DNA of 64,000 nucleotides. Origin: Verrucomicrobiota bacterium. Its GTDB lineage: Bacteria > Verrucomicrobiota > Verrucomicrobiia > Opitutales > Opitutaceae. The stretch lies in contig JAEYWP010000026.1 of the NCBI GenBank assembly GCA_023428905.1, positions 97,154 through 161,153 on the forward strand, written 5' to 3'. The notes beneath the pieces are model-generated. The model had not been told where the DNA came from, made no database searches, and saw only the letters and a program-made list of their open reading frames with translations. This document shows, piece by piece, positions 60,597 to 64,000 of this stretch. Every line of letters starts with the position of its first letter. Positions within the stretch are counted from its first letter, which is position 1. A program made the position numbers and the translations under genes.

Positions 60597-62800
60597 TGAA
60601 CGCCGCTCCCGCTCCAGCGCAACAGCCGCCCGGCGTAGTCGACCTTGTGCGGCAACGCCTTCAGTCAAACTCCATAACGAAGGCGGCGATCGTTGATGAC
60701 ACCTTCGACGGAATAACGGAGGCGTCGTTTAACGACCAAGATCTTTCCACCTTCGAAGATGCGCTCGGCGACGAAGCAGTGATGGCCGAATTCAAAAAGC
60801 TCTTACCTGAGTATGCAGAGGATGAAGGATTCGACTTCGATGCCGCACGGAAACTGTGGGAGCTTCGGGCGCAGTGGGCCGGCGCATTGGTCGGCCCCGC
60901 AAAACGGTTATTCAATCGTTTTCAGACCCAGAATGAGCGCTTAGCAAGAATCTCCGCCGCTTTGAAAAAGGTAGGGGTGGAAGTTGTGGAGCTTGGCATT
61001 CCTAAGGACCCAAAAGCGCTCGATGGATTCCCATTGGTGTTCCTTGACTACCAGCTCGAATCTGAGGCGGAACTTAGGCGCGCGAAGGAAAAGGCACTGG
61101 CAACCAACCAACCTGAGGCGGGCCCAAAGAAGTCGCAGGAGATAGCGGTCCAACTTGCGAAGTCGGCCACGCGACCGTTTCTCGTGCTGATTTCGAGCAC
61201 CGCACTCGACGAAATCCAAAATGATTTCCGCGAACGTGCTAATTACATGCGTGGCACCTTCGGCGTGCTCAGCAAAAAGGATGCTGGAGAGGAGCAGGTG
61301 CTTTTCGTCCACCTATACGCGTGGGGTGTCGGACATCCGGCGTTGCGGGCAATCAGTGACTTCATTTCAACATTCGGGCAACGATCAGCCGTCGTGTCGG
61401 CCGATTTCACGCGGAGCATCCTGCGATTGGACGTCCAGGATTACTCCTTCATCCAGCGCCTCAGCCTATCGATGGATGGCGAACCACTCGGCGAATACTT
61501 TCTGCAGCTCCTTACGGAGTCTCTGAGCCATCGCATTCGAAATGACAAAGCCGTCATCACTGCTCGCAAGACGCTCGATGCGCTCCATTTCAACGAACAT
61601 CTTTCCTCCGCAGTGCAGCCTAGTGGCACCGTAAGCAGCCTTTACAGCGAAGCGCTCACCGACCGCGGTCCAGAACCGCTCGAGAACCACCCGCTTCAGC
61701 ACCTCCAAAATCCGCCATCCGAAAAGCCCCTGCCGCGAATTATGCAGGGTGATCTCTTTTACAATAAGAACTCGAAGAAGGTCTACGTGATCATGAATTG
61801 CGGATGTGATCTGCAATTCTCACCCGTTAACAGGGACCGGCTTCCTGACCCAGAGACAACGCTGCTTTTGGTGGAAGGTGACGCGCTTCCTTATTCCAAA
61901 CGCCCGCCCAAAACCGAACCGCGGACCGAGCCGTTTCTGATCGACGAAACGCCGCACCGGATCTGCTGGCACCCCAAACGAGTGAAGCCGATGGCGCATC
62001 AGGACCTTCGGAAATGGTGTGACGATTGCGGCTTTGTGCGAATCGGACGCTTACGCGATCTTCAAGCGGCCTCAATTCAGCAAGCATGGGCTGCCAAAAA
62101 CGCCCGTGTTGGCCTTCCTGTCACGCCTCCGTTTTTTTCGGCGGCCGACTTCGAACTCTACGTCGTCACGAAAAGCGAAACAGGAAAAGACGTTTTCACG
62201 CGGGTGAGCCACGGAGTCGGCGACGTCATTCTCTCTCAGCACTGGAGCACCACAACGGAATTGGCGGACAGGTTCATTTTTACGTCGAGCGGCGTGGAAA
62301 AGTTGAGCGCCGGTCTTCCGAAGGCCGTTGAACTTATAACGGCCGAGATTGAAAAAGTCGCACCGAATAAGAAACCTGCGGCACAAGCGAACCGAGCGAG
62401 CGCCGAGGCGCTCGCCACAAACTCTAGTTCGTTCTATTTCTTGTTGGCCCGGGAACACGAGCTACCTATCAACGGCAAAACTACGCTTCTCACCGAGGTT
62501 GCTATTCCGGTGTTCAACAACGCGAATTTCTCGGCTCCGGACATGAAGTCGCCCAACAAGGCCTTCCTTATCCTAAATATCATCCCACAGCCGCGAGAAG
62601 AACTTCCTGTGGTCGCATCGGCGCCGGCTGTCGAGAATCGCGAGGCAACTCCGGTAGCCGCCGCAGCGAATGGAGCAACTGTCGTGGGCACTCCCACAAC
62701 ACACGAAACCGTTCAATCTCCTGCGCCTGCTCTGAAGGGGCCTCCGACGCCAAACGACACAGCAGGTCCGGCGCCCGCCACGTCTCGCCCTGCAGAGTAA
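60596..62800 (+). CDS. Large receiver-like partner of the GHKL ATPase protein
   Basis: 734 residues from ATG at 60596 (GTG at 60593 is alternative). KAAIVDDTFDG (D34/D35 by this start) gives the acidic pocket, and FPLVFLDYQLES the phosphoacceptor Asp (D151), with PFLVLISST as the next strand, so the N-terminal ~200 residues look like a divergent response-regulator receiver with insertions. The middle part (NFRERANYMRGTFGVLSK to FYNKNSKKVYVIMNCGCDLQ) is unrecognised. The C-terminus is a Pro/Ala/Thr-rich tail of ~90 residues. No DNA-binding motif is seen, so it may be an effector. Translation is coupled to the kinase-like gene. Confidence 0.65.
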   Translation: MNAAPAPAQQPPGVVDLVRQRLQSNSITKAAIVDDTFDGITEASFNDQDLSTFEDALGDEAVMAEFKKLLPEYAEDEGFDFDAARKLWELRAQWAGALVGPAKRLFNRFQTQNERLARISAALKKVGVEVVELGIPKDPKALDGFPLVFLDYQLESEAELRRAKEKALATNQPEAGPKKSQEIAVQLAKSATRPFLVLISSTALDEIQNDFRERANYMRGTFGVLSKKDAGEEQVLFVHLYAWGVGHPALRAISDFISTFGQRSAVVSADFTRSILRLDVQDYSFIQRLSLSMDGEPLGEYFLQLLTESLSHRIRNDKAVITARKTLDALHFNEHLSSAVQPSGTVSSLYSEALTDRGPEPLENHPLQHLQNPPSEKPLPRIMQGDLFYNKNSKKVYVIMNCGCDLQFSPVNRDRLPDPETTLLLVEGDALPYSKRPPKTEPRTEPFLIDETPHRICWHPKRVKPMAHQDLRKWCDDCGFVRIGRLRDLQAASIQQAWAAKNARVGLPVTPPFFSAADFELYVVTKSETGKDVFTRVSHGVGDVILSQHWSTTTELADRFIFTSSGVEKLSAGLPKAVELITAEIEKVAPNKKPAAQANRASAEALATNSSSFYFLLAREHELPINGKTTLLTEVAIPVFNNANFSAPDMKSPNKAFLILNIIPQPREELPVVASAPAVENREATPVAAAANGATVVGTPTTHETVQSPAPALKGPPTPNDTAGPAPATSRPAE

Positions 62801-62994
62801 AAAATTTCTAGGGCCAGAACCTCGTCCGTTGCTCAATTCGGCTGCCTCGCAGGTCGGGCTCGAAGGCGCGTCAGATTCACTGACAATCCAGCGGATCGCG
62901 CGAGCGCTTCAAATTCCGGTTCAGTTGGTCCATAGGTAAGCGTCCGGTCTGAGACCTCATAGGCTGGAGCGGCAGGCGCTGATAGGCTGATCGA

Positions 62995-63351
62995 ATGGGA
63001 ACGATCAGTACCGAAGTGGTGTTAGCGGCGGAGAAGCGTGATAGCCGAGGGCGAGCGATCGCCGATGAGGAGAGGCGGAAGGAGATCCTGAGCGAGTACG
63101 ATCGCAGCGGGATGACACAGCGTGCCTTTGCGAAGCGAGAGGGCATCAAATACGCGACGCTGGTGAACTGGCTGGCCTGGCGCAGACGCGCGCAGCGGGG
63201 CAATGGGCGGCCGACCTTTGCCGAAGTGCAGTTGGGGCCGGTACGGAGTGCTCCACGGCTTGAGGTGATGTTGCCGAGTGGTGTGGTGATCCGTGGAGAA
63301 GATGCCCGGGAGATCGCGCAACTGATGCTTACGTTGGAGGGACGATGCTGA
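62995..63351 (+). CDS. tnpA: IS66 family TnpA
   Basis: 118 residues with an N-terminal HTH of the IS66 Orf1 type: EERRKEILSEYDRSGMTQRA followed by FAKREGIKYATLVNWLAWRR, then FAEVQLGPVRSAPRLEVMLP and GVVIRGEDAREIAQLMLTL. DNA-binding accessory for transposition. Overlaps tnpB by 7 bases (programmed coupling is common in IS66). Confidence 0.9.
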   Translation: MGTISTEVVLAAEKRDSRGRAIADEERRKEILSEYDRSGMTQRAFAKREGIKYATLVNWLAWRRRAQRGNGRPTFAEVQLGPVRSAPRLEVMLPSGVVIRGEDAREIAQLMLTLEGRC

Positions 63352-63689
63352 CGTTCCCCTTGGGTTTAAAGATCTACCTGGCGGTGGAGCCGGTAGACAT
63401 GCGTAAGCAGTTTAACGGGCTGTGGACTCTGGCGCAGGAGAAACTCGGAGAGGATCCACGTTCAGGTGCTCTCTTTGCCTTTACCAACAAGGATCGGGAT
63501 CGGCTTAAGCTGCTGTATTGGGACGGTACGGGGGTGTGGGTGATGGCGAAACGGCTGGAGAAAGGCCGCTTCACGTGGCCGGTAGGGAGCGACCGCACAA
63601 AGCTATCCTTGACGGGTGAGTCGTTGACAATGCTGCTCGCGGGTATCGACCTGAAAGACGGCTGTCAGAAAGCCTGGTACGAGAGGTAA
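63345..63689 (+). CDS. tnpB: IS66 family TnpB accessory protein
   Basis: 114 residues. IYLAVEPVDMRKQFNGLWTL followed by FAFTNKDRDRLKLLYWDGTG and VWVMAKRLEKGRFTWPVG is the near-invariant IS66 Orf2 pattern. Function unclear but required for transposition in this family. Confidence 0.95.
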   Translation: MLTFPLGLKIYLAVEPVDMRKQFNGLWTLAQEKLGEDPRSGALFAFTNKDRDRLKLLYWDGTGVWVMAKRLEKGRFTWPVGSDRTKLSLTGESLTMLLAGIDLKDGCQKAWYER

Positions 63690-63741
63690 AGACCCCCAGA
63701 ATGCCGGGAACAGTATCCATCGCCGGGATACTATAAAACCA

Positions 63742-64000
63742 GTGCCGTCCGCTGAAGAGCTCTACGCTGAGAATCAAACCCTTCGGGGCGAGGTAGCGGC
63801 GTTGCGCGCGCAGGTGGACTGGATGAAGCGGCAGCTCTTTGGTCCAGGCAAAAGCGAGAAGCTGGACCGCCTGCAGGGCGCTCTGCCGCTTGAGGAGACG
63901 CCAAGTGCCCCCGCGCCAGCCAAGACCGAAACGATCACCTACGAACGCACGGTGAAGAGCCGGGAAAAGCGGCCCATTGCGGCGGAAGCCTTCAAGAATC
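63742..64000 (+). CDS. tnpC: IS66 family transposase TnpC, N-terminal part (3' end outside window)
   Basis: Frame from GTG at 63742: SAEELYAENQTLRGEVAALR followed by AQVDWMKRQLFGPGKSEKLD is the standard leucine-zipper plus zinc-finger lead of the IS66 DDE transposase. The catalytic domain is beyond the window. No ATG is available upstream in frame, so GTG is the likely start. Confidence 0.85.
   Translation, partial: MPSAEELYAENQTLRGEVAALRAQVDWMKRQLFGPGKSEKLDRLQGALPLEETPSAPAPAKTETITYERTVKSREKRPIAAEAFKN

Larger units (their letters stand above)
6193..64000. mobile_element. Probable integrative and conjugative element (left end at tRNA-Met; right end outside window)
   Basis: Everything right of the tRNA is consistent with one ICE. 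It has small excisionase-like and ICE-type genes at the left end, metal-resistance cargo, a nearly complete VirB-type secretion operon, a MobF-type relaxase, a coupling protein, and a phosphorothioate defence island as cargo. Integration at a tRNA 3' end is usual for such elements. I found no integrase and no second copy of the tRNA 3' end in the window, so the boundaries, and whether the defence island and IS66 are inside, are inferences. Confidence 0.6.
62936..64000 (+). mobile_element. IS66-family insertion sequence (incomplete, runs off window)
   Basis: GTAAGCGTCCGGTCTGAGAC at 62936-62955 has the GTAAGCG start typical of IS66-family terminal inverted repeats. It is followed by tnpA, tnpB and the beginning of tnpC in the usual order. 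The right end is outside the window, so the target duplication cannot be verified; the eight bases before 62936 are GTCCATAG. It sits 135 bases after the last defence gene. Confidence 0.85.

Overview
The window looks like chromosomal DNA of a GC-rich Verrucomicrobiota bacterium, probably of the Opitutaceae type. This is inferred from gene families (a DUF1593 secreted protein, a carbohydrate-binding repeat protein, IS66) and general GC-rich codon use; there is no rRNA to prove it. Bases 1-5.8 kb are ordinary chromosome: the end of a carbohydrate-binding protein, a DUF1593 nucleoside-hydrolase-like protein divergent from a TetR regulator across a paired palindromic operator, a peroxiredoxin-like gene, a methyltransferase remnant, and an arsR-arsC-acr3 arsenic operon. 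A tRNA-Met(CAT) gene with its own terminator lies at 6.1-6.2 kb.

From just behind that tRNA to the right edge the window reads as one integrative and conjugative element (ICE), integrated at the tRNA 3' end. No integrase is visible, so the other end is probably outside the window. Left-end accessory genes (excisionase-like HTH protein, small conserved ICE proteins, DUF6573) are interrupted by a cargo block with an S41 peptidase, a beta-lactamase-fold serine hydrolase and an XRE regulator/membrane protein pair. Next comes a heavy-metal module (14.4-24.1 kb, all minus strand): a Zn/Cd/Pb-type P1B ATPase, a methyltransferase, small periplasmic and lipoproteins, and a CzcCBA-type RND efflux system with an unusually short adaptor.

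The conjugation module (24.2-42.2 kb) holds a long minus-strand type IV secretion operon (VirB2, 3, 4, 5/TrbJ, 6, 8, 9, 10 equivalents, several lipoproteins, a ClpB-like AAA+ ATPase and a LuxR-type regulator with a degenerate receiver), a MobF/TrwC-type relaxase-helicase, and a divergent VirD4/TraD coupling protein. Related inverted repeats built on CTACCG/CGGTAG or TACACC/GGTGTA lie upstream of the VirB operon, the relaxase, the coupling protein and a left-end gene, suggesting one ICE regulator.

The cargo at 42.4-62.8 kb is a phosphorothioate (PT) DNA modification and restriction island. DUF4007 protein (SspB-like), a large P-loop ATPase (SspC-like) and a PAPS-reductase-fold sulfur-transfer enzyme (SspD-like) are followed, with overlapping or nearly abutting genes, by SspF/G/H-like (DptFGH-related) restriction proteins. 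Converging on them is a cysteine desulfurase (SspA-like) translationally coupled to a two-domain putative nuclease with a ScoMcrA-head-like N-terminus and a DUF3883 C-terminus. Divergent from the desulfurase is a coupled pair: a protein with two GHKL ATPase modules and a partner with a receiver-like domain. The PT core belongs to a described class (SspABCD-SspFGH); the coupled DUF3883 protein and the kinase/receiver pair are the parts I do not recognise as described components. An IS66-family element (tnpA, tnpB, start of tnpC) begins right after the island and runs off the window.
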